This document shows positions 1-12,160 of a stretch of DNA of 64,000 nt, in pieces. Made by a program: the position numbers and the translations under genes. This DNA comes from Stenopsyche tienmushanensis. Lineage: Eukaryota; Arthropoda; Insecta; Trichoptera; Stenopsychidae. Every line of letters starts with the position of its first letter. Within the stretch, counting starts at the first letter, position 1. The stretch spans positions 496,001 through 560,000 of the forward strand of contig WACJ01000083.1 in the NCBI GenBank assembly GCA_008973525.1, written 5' to 3'. Below the pieces are notes generated by a model. It saw only the letters and a program-made list of their open reading frames with translations, searched no databases and was not told the DNA's origin.

Positions 1-520
1 TTTTGCATCAGTTATTCTTCCACTTGTTGTGTAATTTGACAAAAGCTTTAATTGAAATCACAGTTCTCTACATAATAGACTTTGAACGTTTCATGCATAA
101 ATTCTGCTTTGGAAGCTTATCTTGCTCTTATATGAATATACGAATTGATTTATTCCATTATTATGAATACTGAATCATCATTGAAGCATATTTGGAGCAT
201 GAATATGAAAATTTAGAATAGAATGGAAATAAATACTGTTATAAAGTATTTTTACAGTGCCAAAAATCTCCATGTTAATGTCATAGTCGATTTCATCGAC
301 TTTCAGCTGATTGCTCACATCATTGAATTAAAACAAATTAAGATAGGGTGGTTCTATCTAATATTATTATTTGTTTAGAAGCAGATTTATTATGGCCAAA
401 CACGACAAGTTAATAGTATATATCTCAAACTATTTTCCCAATCTAGGAAGCAATTTTCCACAGCAAATTTGCCAATCAATGATCGCTTTCTTCCAGCAAA
501 TCTCGTCTCAAATTTCCTCA
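1..520. other. AT-rich non-coding DNA
   Basis: No gene, terminal inverted repeat or recognisable repeat family was seen here. The stretch is intergenic or intronic and lies just 3' of a weak candidate exon on the minus strand. Confidence 0.5.
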
Positions 521-685
521 TTAAGAATCACAGAATTTCTCTGTCGTTAATTTATAAAATTCAACATCCGCTGTAAATGCGGCCTTCCCGTCAACTTCCT
601 GGTCTCGATCTACGTCCATAGAATCTACGTCGACCTCGTGGCTAAATTTTGACCTAAAATGCATCGTACAGCGTTTGACACTCCT
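521..685 (-). CDS. candidate terminal exon, unidentified protein
   Basis: On the minus strand a splice-acceptor-like CTTTGCAG at 686-693 is followed by an open frame of about 54 codons ending in TAA at 521-523. The peptide is acidic near its middle (EVDVDSMDVDRDQEVDG) and ends TTEKFCDS. The region is more GC-rich than its flanks. I recognise no domain. The same frame stays open upstream of the acceptor to 796, so this could also be a chance ORF. No partner exon was found in the window, which starts too close by to show much of what lies 3'. Confidence 0.22.
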   Translation of the reverse strand, partial: RSVKRCTMHFRSKFSHEVDVDSMDVDRDQEVDGKAAFTADVEFYKLTTEKFCDS

Positions 686-689
686 CTGC

Positions 690-1590
690 AAAGTTAATGT
701 GATCACAGCAAGGTTAGGGCCGTGAACGATGAGTACGGTGATCACAGGTTTATGATAAACGCTTACGTGCAAGGTCGGAAAAGTGGCATAAATCAATCAA
801 TCGCATATTACATATGCAGACTGTCGTATGGAGAGCAAAAAAAAAGTATAGCTGTGATCAAACTAAAACATGAACATGACCTTTGGATAGATGTAATTAA
901 CATTTAATCGATTGAAATTGTAGTTTGTTAAACTGCCAAGACGAATTACGACGTACAATTCAATCCCATATGAAAATAGTGTCATAAAAATCATATACAT
1001 AGTTCACTAACATTAAAATAACCTGAGCCAAAGCGAAAATATTTTAAACATACCAATGATGATTTCATGCTGAATTAAATGGTTGACGTACCTACAACAA
1101 AAAGACATACATTAATTAATTAACATATTCGATTATTTTATAACATGTGAAAAATTGAAAAATTTTGCGAGTCGTCATGTAGAGTCTCATGTCTCAGTGA
1201 TTTTTTCATAGGGTGTCATATGGGATCCAATCACTCATAGAAGATCCTACATGATTTTATTAATCATATCAGTATTTATATTTTCATGTTTAGGAAATCA
1301 AGGTAAACGTCGATAATACCAATGAATCGGAAATATCAATGTTTAATCCCAGATAATCATATTTTCCAGTTACACTGTCACTACATATTACGTGACGATT
1401 ATTGATAATTTGATGACGTGCCGATTGACATGCAGCGAGCAAGCCTAAGTCACTAATATGCTTATTTAGAAAGGTACTAATCGAAGTGGAGTGGGGAAGA
1501 TTCGGGAACATACATACATGTCGTCGTGTAGTCTGTGAGACTAATGATTAGTGATCTAGGGTTAAATTACGTTTGAATTGACGAACAGCG
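690..1590. other. non-coding, no feature seen
   Basis: AT-rich sequence with only short spurious ORFs on both strands, such as 722-907 and 1290-1511. No repeat family found elsewhere in this window recurs here. Confidence 0.45.
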
Positions 1591-1800
1591 TAGTAGTGGA
1601 CCAAATGAGGTAACCACCCCAGAAATGGTGGTAAGTATTTCAAAAAATGCTGTACATCGCATATTGACTGAAATTTTGGACATAGGAAAGCCGTGCGCAT
1701 GATGGGTGCCGCATTTGCCCAAAAAGGAACAAAAACAGCATCGTTGTGATGTTTTACAGCAATAAGGCCGAGTGATCCATCACTTCACACTTGAGACAAA
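1590..1800 (+). pseudogene. mariner transposase relic (N-terminal region)
   Basis: Reading the plus strand gives, in one frame with one internal stop, a peptide containing NAVHRILTEIL, then WVPHLPKKEQKQHRCDV. This matches the second helix-turn-helix and following segment of mariner transposases, where the family pattern is roughly SVHHILTEHLGM...WVPHLLTEDQK. No catalytic part follows, and downstream sequence changes to another repeat near 1880. It is a fragment from a different mariner family than the copies at 8, 11 and 36 kb. Non-functional. Confidence 0.7.
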
Positions 1801-1878
1801 GGAACATGGGGACCCTCAACTGACCCGAACTATTTATTAGTCCTGCTATTTGGGATTATGCTAGCCTGCTCAAAATCT

Positions 1879-1920
1879 GAATTTAATATCCATGCCCGTA
1901 AGGACATGGATATTAAATTC
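1879..1920. repeat. perfect 16-bp inverted repeat (hairpin)
   Basis: Arms 1879-1894 (GAATTTAATATCCATG) and 1905-1920 are exact reverse complements, separated by a 10-nt loop. It lies directly before the unclassified TIR-family copy that begins near 1925. A related sequence (ATTCAATATCCAT) precedes the copy at 49718, so the hairpin may derive from that element's flank. Confidence 0.75.
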
Positions 1921-1924
1921 TCAA

Positions 1925-2507
1925 CTTCAAGTGGTCACTAAAAAACTAGCTAAGATAAATTAGTAATATAGATAAATATATTGTTTTATGAGTGGGGGGA
2001 AATCTGAGCTCGTTCGCAACCTCATTTGGTATGAGCCACCTGTGTAAGTTAGCCTCTGAGGGAGCTTCCGTGGTCGTACAGATCATAGAAAATGCCGTAA
2101 GAAGCCCTAAAAGTGGACGGAGTGGCCACAAGATCTGTGTGTCCAATCGGTCCGCTTTTCGGTCCGCTGACATGATGAATGAGCGCTTCGCGATCGGACG
2201 TCATACCTTAACACATCTACAGAACGATTCGTTCTCTCATTGGTCATCACGGTGGGCTATTTAAATCATCGGTCGAAAATATTATTGTCTTTATTTTATT
2301 GTGGGCTTATGCTGGTTGGATCAGCCTAATTTTTAAGCGATAACGAAGAAAAGAGGAACTAGATAACTTAGTATATATTATAAAAATGGACAATGAATCA
2401 ATATTTATTCATGTAAAGTGGAATGGTCAAGTAAAATAAAAACCCTCGACCGGGTCAATTGCCTCTGTGGCGGGCGCCTGCTTTGCCACCCCCTTGTTGC
2501 GACCCTG
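1925..2507 (+). mobile_element. TIR element of unclassified family B, left end missing
   Basis: The sequence is homologous to the complete element at 40581-41146. Shared blocks are a segment with GGTCCGCTTTTCGG, one with TTAGTATATATTATAAAA, and a GC-rich right end (GGCGGGCGCCTGCTTTGCCA) closing with GTTGCGACCCTG at 2507. The matching left terminus (CAGAGCCGTAAC type) is absent, so this copy is 5'-truncated. The small ORFs inside on both strands follow repeat sequence and are not genes. Confidence 0.65.
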
Positions 2508-2909
2508 TTATTTTGAGAGGATTCCAGACGTTAAAACCTTTGGATTGAACCTTCGCCAAATAGAGACATTCTTAAAGGTTGACACCTTTGTTATCTATAC
2601 AAGAAAATCAGCGATAATATCATAAAATGTGAAAACCCTACAATCGGGGTCAGACGAAGTAGGGAGTAAGAAAGAACGCTAATTCAGGTCGGAAGTGCAA
2701 TCGCCGGTGGAGGCCTTTTAAACGGGGTTAATTGGGGTGGTTGGAGATTGGAAAAGACTCACGATAAACGCGGAATAAATACATATTTTTATATCTTTAT
2801 CTTGGTTTATATACAAATAAAATGGCAGTATATCAACTAATTTGAAGAAGTGATTACGGCGGTATTGGTTTAGCAAATACATTTAAGAGGCTGTTTGTAT
2901 TTCTGTGCT
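2508..2909. other. unclassified, moderately GC-rich non-coding DNA
   Basis: This contains a GC-richer patch at about 2640-2760 that resembles no other part of the window. No ORF of note. Confidence 0.35.
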
Positions 2910-3248
2910 TCAACCACAGGAATACGTCCCTTTCAAATGTGGCATAGGACTATTCACCAAAGCGGTTTCTAAATCAGCAGGTCTCCTATACATAGACCGA
3001 ATCAATAACGTAAAATGTGGGAATACAGCGTCAACTGTCATTACAAGTCCGTAAATTTCTATAGGGCTTAGGATAGCATCTACCGGGGAAAACTTCGAAG
3101 GATCAAGCCAGCGGAAGCAACATATATAACAATATCGAGGGTGAATACTGGAGGTTAGTATGGACATACGATATAGAGCGTCCGGGAGCTTAAATACCTG
3201 GAAGCCATCCTTGCGGAGAGAAATTTGATACACCCAAAAATAATGCAT
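2910..3248 (-). CDS. unidentified ORF, 112 aa, possibly TE-derived or an exon
   Basis: An open frame on the minus strand runs from ATG to a TGA codon and is richer in GC than its surroundings. The C-terminal half includes SPVDAILSPIEIYGLVMTV and LLIRSMYRRPADLETA. I recognise no domain, signal peptide or catalytic motif. A plus-strand reading of the same bases is also partly open and interrupted by stops. It may be a remnant of a mobile element or one exon of a gene. The lack of a second exon or of flanking repeat ends leaves it unresolved. Confidence 0.22.
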   Translation of the reverse strand: MHYFWVYQISLRKDGFQVFKLPDALYRMSILTSSIHPRYCYICCFRWLDPSKFSPVDAILSPIEIYGLVMTVDAVFPHFTLLIRSMYRRPADLETALVNSPMPHLKGTYSCG

Positions 3249-3249
3249 G

Positions 3250-5120
3250 GCAAAGTTTCATCTGACAAACAGTGGCTGATCAAATTGCCATGAACATCGA
3301 AAATTTGAGCCTGGACAACGCCTATAAAATGCATTTTTGATTCTTTTCAGATAAATTATTTCGAGCGTTCCCACGGACACACAGCTAGATTTTCATCGAT
3401 GCAATATTCATATTTTTAGGGTCATTCCGTCTTTATTTCATCAACATGCTAAGGTCTAAAAATGAAAATTCTATACAAATTTGAAGCTAAATTTGGGTAT
3501 TTTCACATGCATAAAATATGACACTCTGACGCACGATGCGTAATAAAGGCTTAATTGCGCTCTTTTGGGTAATTATTTAAGGTATGAATTTTTAACGCTG
3601 TTTTCAGTCATTTCGACGTTAAATTCGACCAAAAAATGGTTCGCATTAATTAATATTTAAAGGAGGAGGAAGAATAAAAGTGAAATTCGTGTCACGGCAG
3701 TCAACGAATCCATTGTGCGTGGACATCGACACAAAAGACAGGAAATACGAAATTTGCTTTGAACAAAAAGTACGAAGAGACGCGCGGCGGGTTATGAATT
3801 TATTAAGCTTGAATATGGCTTCGAGAATTGAATACGAGGCGTACATACATTTTTAAAGGGCGAACTATTTCCCCGTTTGGAATCTGATATTGCGACCCCT
3901 TTATGATGAAAGGCGATCTACATAGTTTGCTGGGAAATTGGAATCTCCGCGGAACGGGATCACAGATGCACTGTAAAGCGCCTCATATTGAATTTAATTC
4001 GATTTAAGAATAGAAATGCGTGGAATGGTTGCCAGTCAAGTTTTCCTCCTTTGCTGTCTTATAAAGAAAACATAATTTATGCATAGAGAAAGGCATCTAT
4101 GAGAGATTCGCATGAAGGGTGGGATACCATCGAAAAAAAATTGAGTAATTTCATTCAATAACTATAATTAAATGACCTAAATAAATCATATTTGATTAAC
4201 TTTTTGATTATTTTTTTGTAAATGTATAGATTTAACTTCAAGTCCTTAATACAAAAGGATTTTTTTTAATAACACGCACTTGTTAATAAAATGTGCAATT
4301 AATAAGGGCCTTCACGCCTTTTTGCTCACGCATATGGAGGAAGTCGCATCTTGTTTCGGATCTGCAATGGCTGCCTAACCCGCGGAGGAAATAATTAAAA
4401 ATCTCGTTTCTTGTGTGATGCAAAGTGACTCACGTAGCTTTAAGATGTTATGCTTCAGAAGATCTCAGGATAGATGGCGAGAATGTTAATTAAATTCGGT
4501 AACTTTATACATTGAGATCTGTCAGCTCCATAGAAGTTATACAGGATTGGAATTAATGGCGATGTGTTCGATAATAGACGGCAAACAAGACGAGGAATCG
4601 AAGCGATATATATTTAGTTTGTTTCTCAGATGATGAACAATAGTGATTTGAAATCTGTGTTTAATCGAATATTGAAGGTCCTTTAAATGTGATACTAATT
4701 GTGATTAAATCACAAATGTATCAGAAGTCTTTTCAAGGGATGATATTTAGCGTTCAATATGGCGCAACCATTCATTTAATTTTTATTCGATACTAGAACT
4801 TTATATACTGCAAAAATTAACTTATACAAAAACGCTATTCACAAACCATAATGGCAATGCAATCAATATAATTCATACCAACTTAGATTTCATCAATATC
4901 AGAGAGAAATTTCAGCAAATTTGTCCCATGTACCATTCAATAACAACTTCATGCATCTTTTAGTAAGGATATGATTATTTTGAATAGTAATTTTAGATAG
5001 GAGACAATATAAAAGTATAAGTAAGGAGCAAATCAATATTTTATTTTAAATAAGAATAAATCTGCCTTAGATTACACAAGATCCCAATGGAATATATTTG
5101 CCCATTTTTCAATATATGTG
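3250..5120. other. non-coding stretch with GC-shifted patches
   Basis: AT-rich DNA with patches of mixed composition, for example 3880-4060, that are neither ORFs nor members of the repeat families seen elsewhere. They could be conserved non-coding sequence. I cannot test that here. Confidence 0.3.
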
Positions 5121-5121
5121 T

Positions 5122-5300
5122 TAGTGGTGTCAGATCTTAAAACCATGCGAGCCACGAAATAGAGCACGTCCTCAGACAAAGAAATACAGTGGTATCAGAT
5201 TTGGAGACCGTGAGAGTCACAAAATAGGGCACGTCTCCAGGCAAATAAATCCACTGGTGTCAGGTCTAAAGACCGTACGAGCCACGAAATAGGGCCGCCA
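5122..5300 (+). repeat. tandem repeat, three units of about 65 bp
   Basis: Units begin at 5122, 5188 and 5253 with AGTGGTGTCAG, AGTGGTATCAG and ACTGGTGTCAG. Each continues with a GAGCCACGAAATAG-like core and a GCACGTC-like block. The last unit ends in AATAGGGCCGCC. The same unit and the same terminal variant recur at 45381-45494, which shows that the tandem array belongs to a dispersed repeat. Confidence 0.75.
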
Positions 5301-7890
5301 AAAGACATTTGGCATATCATTGGAAAGGGAATAATCTAGAGAGCTTTTTAAAATTAAACTAGTTTCAAAATAGTTGTTATTTCTATATTTAAATAATTTA
5401 GAAGTTGACATTCCTCATTCGTTTACACATTTTATTTGACTTTGGAAACTCAGAATTAATATTCTTTAATTAAATTGCATAAAATTATTATTTATTTAGA
5501 TAAAAAATATACAAAATACAAAAACAGTTATTTCGTGCTGTTAGATAGATGAAATTTTGGGGATTTTTTTCAAAATGTTGAAAAAGATTCTTAGAACTTT
5601 CTAGTAAAATTAACATGATTATATCGAGTAGTTTTTCATTTAAAACCCAAAGAAAACCGCAAAATGTTTTTAAATCACTCGAATTCACAATTACTTTTTA
5701 AACACAAAAAACGCTTTTCGAAACGTTCACCCAAGTGGCCGATATATATAAATAATGACGTTAAAAAAAATCCTATTTTCGAAGAAAACATTTGGAAAAA
5801 AATCAGCATTAATTTGCATATTCATTCGCAAAAAAAACTAGTTAAAAAAGTCTGTTCTTATCTTCAACGCTTCGCAAATAAAAATGTTTTCTTATATTAA
5901 AAACGAGTCTCCAAATTTAGTAAAGTATTTTTTTTTTTGTAATAGCTTTATTTCAGCTTTTATTGGTGATGTGAAAAGTAAGTAAAAATTTTGATTTAAA
6001 TCAATATTAATCCGGGAACTTATTATAGTACCACCAATTAAGCATTACGTTCCTTTAACGTGTTCTCACGGAAACACAAACAATAGACAGATGACAATAG
6101 ACACACTTATATTTTTCTCTTCAATGTACACTTTTAACACTTATCTAGTTATGAAGCTACTGATATATGTTTACTATCTGATGTATGATGAAATTTAATA
6201 TCGAAATCATCACAGGAAAAGTTCTTATTGTAGATTAATTTTTACCACAAAAAAAAAATGTTTGAACATATTTAACGCTCTCTTTATTTTAAATTAATGC
6301 AACAATGTTATACATCACGTACTTTATACTTATAATTTGACGTAATTTTGGCTAATGGGATTTACGTCAGCAGCAGATAAGATATGATGAAAATTGCTAT
6401 TTAATTCTGTGTCTTGAGAAAATCAAAATCTTAAAACTCATAGTACTTTGAAGTACGCACAGGATCCGCCAAACCAAATGTAGACAGTATAAAACATCAC
6501 ACATCAATTTTTAACGTTTGACGAAACTATTTATCAATCAACTTAAATTGAGACCTGAACGGATTCTCACTTTTGCATTGTTATTCGCTGATTCAAATGA
6601 TTGATGGACTTTTCTGGTGATCATTTTATGTATTTTAAGAGGATGCTAATGATTTCAATCACTTGTTATGACTCTATCATGAATATCTGTTTTTGGGTAA
6701 GTTATTTATAGTGACTTGGCCTCTAAAATGATGTTAAATTAGTAACTGTTAGTCTGACGGACTCTGTATAGATTTAGATTACTAAAAAATAGTATTCAAA
6801 AACAATCCTTGGCCTTCAGAATATCGCTTTATGTTAATTGTTCACTTTGTATGATTCATTTCTGAAAAGCAATTACGATGATCAACGGCTTCTTTGAAAT
6901 TCGTAATACTCGTACAATAATCATGTTAACGCTTATAATAAGTTCGAAACTGTGAAGAATACATAGAGAATAGCATGGCATAGAATAAGATTGCATTTTA
7001 GCATAAATTATTGCATTCAATTGCATCAACCCTATAATTAAATATCCGGAAATAAATGCGTTTCGTTCACCTTGTCTTGATCCATTTATAAGCGCAAGTT
7101 ATGAGGTAGTTGACGTTTTTTTGTCAAAGTGGTACATTTCTGTCAGACGCAACTGCCATTTACGGTACTCGATGACATATATATCCAAGGTGAAGTCGGA
7201 AGGTGTTATACCAGCCACATAATATACTGGATCAGACCATGATTCTCAAGCATTCAAATGGCCTACAAATTATCGAAGAACACGCAGAAAAAGCACCGAA
7301 CGTGTCTCGGCGAACGATGTTCGTGATGGGAATTCAAAAGGCGCGCACAACGGGTTAATTCAGTCTAAATTTCACCGAAACGCTTTAATTTTCAATTAAA
7401 ATCGCCCCTAATGCCATAAAAGCCTTTTTGCCGGCGCTCTTCAAATATTTGACATCGATTCCGTTCAAAAAAAACCGATCGAAACGTGACGGGCGCTAAA
7501 AATTTGGACCTTCACATTCGTTTTACATACCTGACATTCAAGATGCAAGGACGCAAAAAAACGTCATGATACTACGTGAAGCCTCAATAAAATCGTAGCC
7601 AAATCCATATACAATTAGCTTCTTGGAATAACATCAACACTTCTTCCTCGTAAGGTTCCATATCCATTATTAGGCATAGGCAATCAATACATGAGATTTT
7701 TCAAGGAGTGAAGGATTTCCTTTAATTATTTTTAATTCTTGCAGTAAATCAGTTATTCATAAGCAGCCTTACTCAACTTCATTAATAGTCTCAATAACTA
7801 TAATACATTTTCAGAAGAAGAAAACATAATAAGTTTTTCTATGTTCAATCATTGATTTTAAAAAAGTCATCCCTTATTGCACAGTTGATT
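5300..7890. other. AT-rich non-coding DNA
   Basis: Only low-complexity ORFs such as 5664-5900 are present. A GC-shifted patch at about 7140-7570 shows no coding pattern. No TE ends were recognised. Confidence 0.4.
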
Positions 7891-7892
7891 TT

Positions 7893-8689
7893 TTTTAAGA
7901 AAAGAATAAACAATAATTTGTATTACATCAAAAACTATTGAATAATATATGATCCATTCTGTTCTGTTACCTTTCTCCATCTTTCCAAAAGCCTCACCAT
8001 TCCTTCTTGCCAAAATTTCCCAGGTTTGTTGGCAAAATATTGATCAAGGTACATTTTTATATCATTTTTTGAATTAAAATTTTTACCACAAAAATAATTT
8101 TTCAATGAAAGAAATAAATAATAATCTGAAGGGGCAATGTCCAAAGAGTATGGAGGATGAGGTAAAACATCCTAGTCAAATGATAATAATTTATTTCTGA
8201 CGAGCAAAGACACACGAGGCCTGGCATTATCGTGATGAAAAACAACGCCTCGTCTGTTCGCTAATTCTGGCCGTTTTCTGGCAATTGCATCCTTTAGATT
8301 GTCTAGTTGGAAACAATATATTGTTGAATTGATCGTTTCACCTTGCTGAAGTAGCTCATAATAAACCACCCCCTTCCAGTTCCACCAAATGCATAGCAAA
8401 ACTTTTTTTGGATGAAGGCCAGATTTAGCTACAGTTAAAGCTTCTGTACCCTTGGTCCAAGACCGTTTACTCGGATATTCTCATAGAGTATCCAACTTTC
8501 ATCTCCAGTGATAAGTCTCTTCAAAAAAAGTTGGCTATTTTGTCGTTGGACAAGAAGATCGCATGTTGAAATACGCTAAAGTTTATTTGAGTCAGTCAGT
8601 TCATGAGGAAGCCACAGATCTGAACGATTGATGTAGCCTAATTTTGTCAGATGATTATGGACGGATTTTCGCGGAATTTCTAACTTGAA
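7893..8689 (-). mobile_element. mariner element, truncated copy
   Basis: Read on the minus strand this copy encodes, across several frames and one or more stops, mariner transposase from helix-turn-helix residues (EIPRKSVHNHLTKLGYINR) through GDESW-type D1 sequence, VVFHHDNARP (D2) and DIAPSDYYLF (D3) to the C-terminus QNGSYIIQ. It therefore kept all three parts of the D,D34D catalytic triad but is broken by a stop after LLSFD and by a frameshift near 8400-8575. Both TIRs are missing: the low end fades at 7893 and the high end stops at 8689 inside the transposase N-terminus. Same family as the copies at 11329 and 36185. Non-functional. Confidence 0.85.
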
Positions 8690-8848
8690 CGAAAAATGTG
8701 GTTGCCAGCCACATGTCCTGTGGGATTCGAACCCAAGATGATCGAGGACAGTCCTTACACTGATAGTATGTTCAACATGTACACTATTCATTTTTATCGC
8801 TGCAGATCTGGCAGATTTGCCATACGAAAATTTAAAAAAATGTAACAT
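8690..8848 (-). pseudogene. Tc1-like transposase N-terminal remnant fused to mariner
   Basis: The frame entering the mariner relic from upstream reads KSARSAAIKMNSVHVEHTIS then VRTVLDHLGFESHR, which resembles the Tc1-family helix-turn-helix (SARKAA...ISVSTVRRRL...GLRSRRP) and not mariner. It joins in frame to the mariner segment at about 8689, giving one 90-codon ORF (8576-8848). The chimera looks like a recombination or nested-insertion junction. Assignment to Tc1 rests on pattern resemblance only. Confidence 0.4.
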
Positions 8849-8849
8849 A

Positions 8850-10180
8850 ACACATAAAAATGCGCATGAACTTTTGGACTGACCTGATATTTATTGTATT
8901 ATATTTTTAGGTGTGCCGATGATTTATATATAGGCATCACAATGCTCAACAATATTGTTCATCATTCAATATAATAGCAGATTAATTAGATACTATTAAG
9001 TGAATTAATTATGTATTAGAGAGCATCCTAGAGCGGCATAAGTTAGGCACGACTCCATTCGAGTTAATTAATATTCTCACTTAAGATTTCATGGCCGCAG
9101 TAAGATTTCCCTACGGAATAAGTGTTAAATCGCAATTAAAACATGTATTTTTAAATGTGAATTCGACATCTTATTAGTCGAAATAATTAAGCATTGGCAT
9201 TATTTGAGGCGCATAACGTGTTAATTAGACGATTGCGTGTCTGCACGTCTTCGACATCAAATTTAAATTCGACTTCGAGCCGTCGTTTGTTCGTCTGATA
9301 CATTTTAATTAATTACTCAACAGACTACAAAGTGAGACTACCCGTCCGAAAGTGGTTAACGGACGACAATGTCGCACGCGATTCTGCCGCATTTTTTGCG
9401 CCAGCCAATACGTCTCAATCGAGAACAATTACACATGCAGAAAAAAATCACGTGTCACTGACTTCTAAATTAATTCCTGTCTCAGAATTAGACTATCGTG
9501 TGTAATGTATGAGTTTCTACATAGTTGTACAACCTCGTTTTGACATATGATTACATATAAAACGATAATCAAGCATTATACGCTCCAAATAGGCTGTGCG
9601 ATTATAGAATCGTGTACGTTGGTCGCATATTACAAAATTGGAAATGCAATTTTTTTTTTTGGTACTGCTGAACAGAATGATTGGATTTGCATAGAAGGAA
9701 CATAATTAAAAATTTGTTGGAAATGGCATCTGGAATTATACAAAATTCAAAGGACGATAGTACAAATGAAAATGATTAAGCTGTTTAAATGAAGATCCTT
9801 CCACTGAAATAAAAATAAAACGTATCTGCATATAGTGCAATTCAAAAAGGGTTCTATGTTCATATTTATGGTAAACAAAGCATAAAGCTGAAGACGCTAC
9901 AGAAAAAAGTTCCAAAAATGAGAATTTTTTGCCAATAAGCGAAAACCAATCCATTAATAGTGATCAGTATTTATACGAATCGTAATTCCATTCATTCATA
10001 TATCAGTTTATAACTTCTCTGAATGCTTTTAAGTATCTAAGCGACCTTAACATGACAAAACATGAGAGTGTAAAAATCGACAAGCTTCGAAGATATTTCG
10101 CAGACTGGAGACTGCTTTCAAAGACACCACACAATGGAAAATATCATTTTTTAATAAAAACATGTTATCGAAACACATTA
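8850..10180. other. non-coding stretch, mixed composition
   Basis: No ORF or TE terminus is supported. The part at 9040-9470 is less AT-rich and contains many ATTA/TTAATTA words but no recognised repeat. It could be regulatory DNA, which I cannot show. Confidence 0.3.
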
Positions 10181-10190
10181 TAGTCTAAAC

Positions 10191-10484
10191 CAGCGCTTCT
10201 TCAACTTATATAGTCTGCGGAGCTTGAGCAAAATTTCATTCGCGGACCCCCTCAAATTTTTTGGCGGACCCTATCTCAACCCTTCTGACTTAATTTTTCA
10301 AACAAACAAGCATTTCTTGGTCAAATATTGGTCAAAATATATCTTTTTACAATGTTTTCTGTAAATAATTCCACGAAAATATCTTGTTCAAGTATAGATA
10401 AATGTTTTTTTATATTTTCGCGGACCCCTGGTAATGACTTCGCGGACCCCCATGGATCTGCGGACCCCAGCTTAAGAACTGCTG
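10191..10484 (+). mobile_element. hAT-type MITE with 8-bp target duplication
   Basis: Ends are CAGCGCTTCTTCAACTT and, inverted, CAGCAGTTCTTAAGCTG, as in hAT elements. The flanks GTCTAAAC (10183-10190) and GTCTATAC (10485-10492) are an 8-bp target site duplication with one mismatch. The interior contains several TCGCGGACCCC motifs near both ends, likely subterminal transposase-binding repeats. It is 294 bp with no transposase. Related copies are at 10675-11219 and 28490-28768. Confidence 0.85.
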
Positions 10485-10674
10485 GTCTATACATCTATCT
10501 AATGTCAATAAAGAATTTATAAATCTTTTTTATCCTTCATGTTCTGCATGTTATGTATCAGTGCTCTTTCAATGGAAATTAATTTCCATGCCCAAATTTA
10601 ATACGTCCGCAAAGGGTTTAAAATGTTATGATTCTCTTAAGATACATAAGAATTTATATGTAAAACATATAGAT

Positions 10675-11219
10675 TGGCGGTTCTTAAACATATGTAGTTC
10701 ACGAACCCCCTCTTGAGCAAAATTTTTTTCGCGGACCCCTTTTCAACCCCAAAAATTTTACGTCGTTCTTCTTAGTTAAATATTAATCAAAATAGATCTT
10801 CTTATAATGTGTTCTGTAAATAATTTTAACTTAATGGAATGGGTGTAGTTATTTTCTTGAAACCAAAACAGCAATGTTGGACTCTGTTAGAGACTCTGAT
10901 TTCTAGAAGATTTTCATTTCTCGAGAAGTGCTATTTTATATGCATATTATTTTAAAATAACCCCTAAAAACCAGCACTTCGAACCGTTATTATTGAAATT
11001 GTTTCTATATTTTGATTTTACTACATTGTGCAGAGCACAAATGTTGGAGTGCTTTTTTGCAGTAGTATTATGAGGAATCAACCAAAAGTTAGTGAGTTCA
11101 GTTTTGTTGAATTGTAGTTACAAAGACGTTTCGCATGATAATTCCACGAAAATATCTTTTTCAATTATAGATAAATATTTTTTATATTTTTTTCGCGGAC
11201 CCCAGTTTAAGAACCACCA
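10675..11219 (+). mobile_element. longer hAT-type MITE copy, same family
   Basis: Ends TGGCGGTTCTTAAAC and, inverted, TGGTGGTTCTTAAAC are near-perfect TIRs, with CGCGGACCCC repeats just inside. This copy carries about 280 bp of interior sequence (10830-11130) that is absent from the 294-bp copy, so it is closer to the parent element. No coding sequence was recognised and no clear target duplication remains. Confidence 0.7.
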
Positions 11220-11328
11220 ATAAAAACTATAATAAATCCTTGATGTATCCTGTCTGTATTTCTGCAAGAACGGTCAAAAAATCAAAGACTGACTAAGAAA
11301 CACAACAAGTTGAATCAAGCATAAATTA

Positions 11329-12160
11329 TTAGGGTGTCCCATAAGTTTCTTTCGTTTTCATATTAAGAAAAAAAATAAACAATAATTTGTATTACATTAA
11401 AATTTATTGAATAATATATTATCCATTCTGTTCTATTACCTTTTTTCATCTTTCCGGAAGCCTCATAGTGCCTTCTTGCCCAAATTTCCTAGGTTTGTTG
11501 GCAAAATATTGATCAAGGTACATTTTTATATCATTTTTTGAATTAAAATTTTTACCATGTAAATATTTTTTCAATTAAATAATAATCTGAAGGGGCAATG
11601 TCCGGAGAGTAGTGATGAAAAACAACGCCTCGTCTGTTCGCTAATTCTGGCCATTTTCTGGCAATTGCATCCTTTAGATTGTCTAGTTGGAAACAATATA
11701 TTGTTGAATTGATCGTTTTACCTTGCTGAAGTAGCGAATAATAAACTACCCCCTTCCAGTCCCACCAAATGCGTAGCAAAACTTTTTTTGGATGTAGGCC
11801 AGGTTTAGCTACAGTTAAAGCTTTTGTACCCATGGTCCAAGACCGTTTACGTTGGATATTCTCATAGAATATCCAACTTTCATCTCCAGTGATAAGTCTC
11901 TTCAAAAATGGTTGGCTATTTTGTTGTTGGAGAAGAAGATCGCATGTTGAAATACGCTGAAGTTTATTTGAGTCAGTCAGTTCATGAAGAAGCCACACAT
12001 CTGAACGATTGATGTAGCCCAATTTTGTCAGATGATTATGGACGGATGTTCGTGGAATTTCTTACTTGTTAGCTATTTCGCGAACAGTATATCGCGGGTT
12101 TTCTTCAGCCATGGCTATGATTAGATCTGTGTTCATTTGCGAAAGAAACTTATGGGTGTC
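11329..12160 (-). mobile_element. mariner element with internal deletion
   Basis: The low end starts after TA with the TIR TTAGGGTGTCCCATAAG. The high end has the matching GAAAGAAACTTATGGG at about 12139-12154, where homology to the TIR stops. The ORF at 11552-12022 (156 aa) keeps NRSDVWLLHELTDSNKL, the D1 motif TGDESWIFYENI and WWDWKGVVYY. It then jumps from RRGVVFHH directly to YSPDIAPSDYYL, so the DNARPH (D2) segment is deleted. A further frameshift separates the C-terminal part. The copy cannot encode active transposase. Confidence 0.85.

Noticed and set aside
5122..5300. CRISPR-like array
   Set aside because: The units are contiguous diverged tandem repeats without spacers, in a eukaryotic context.
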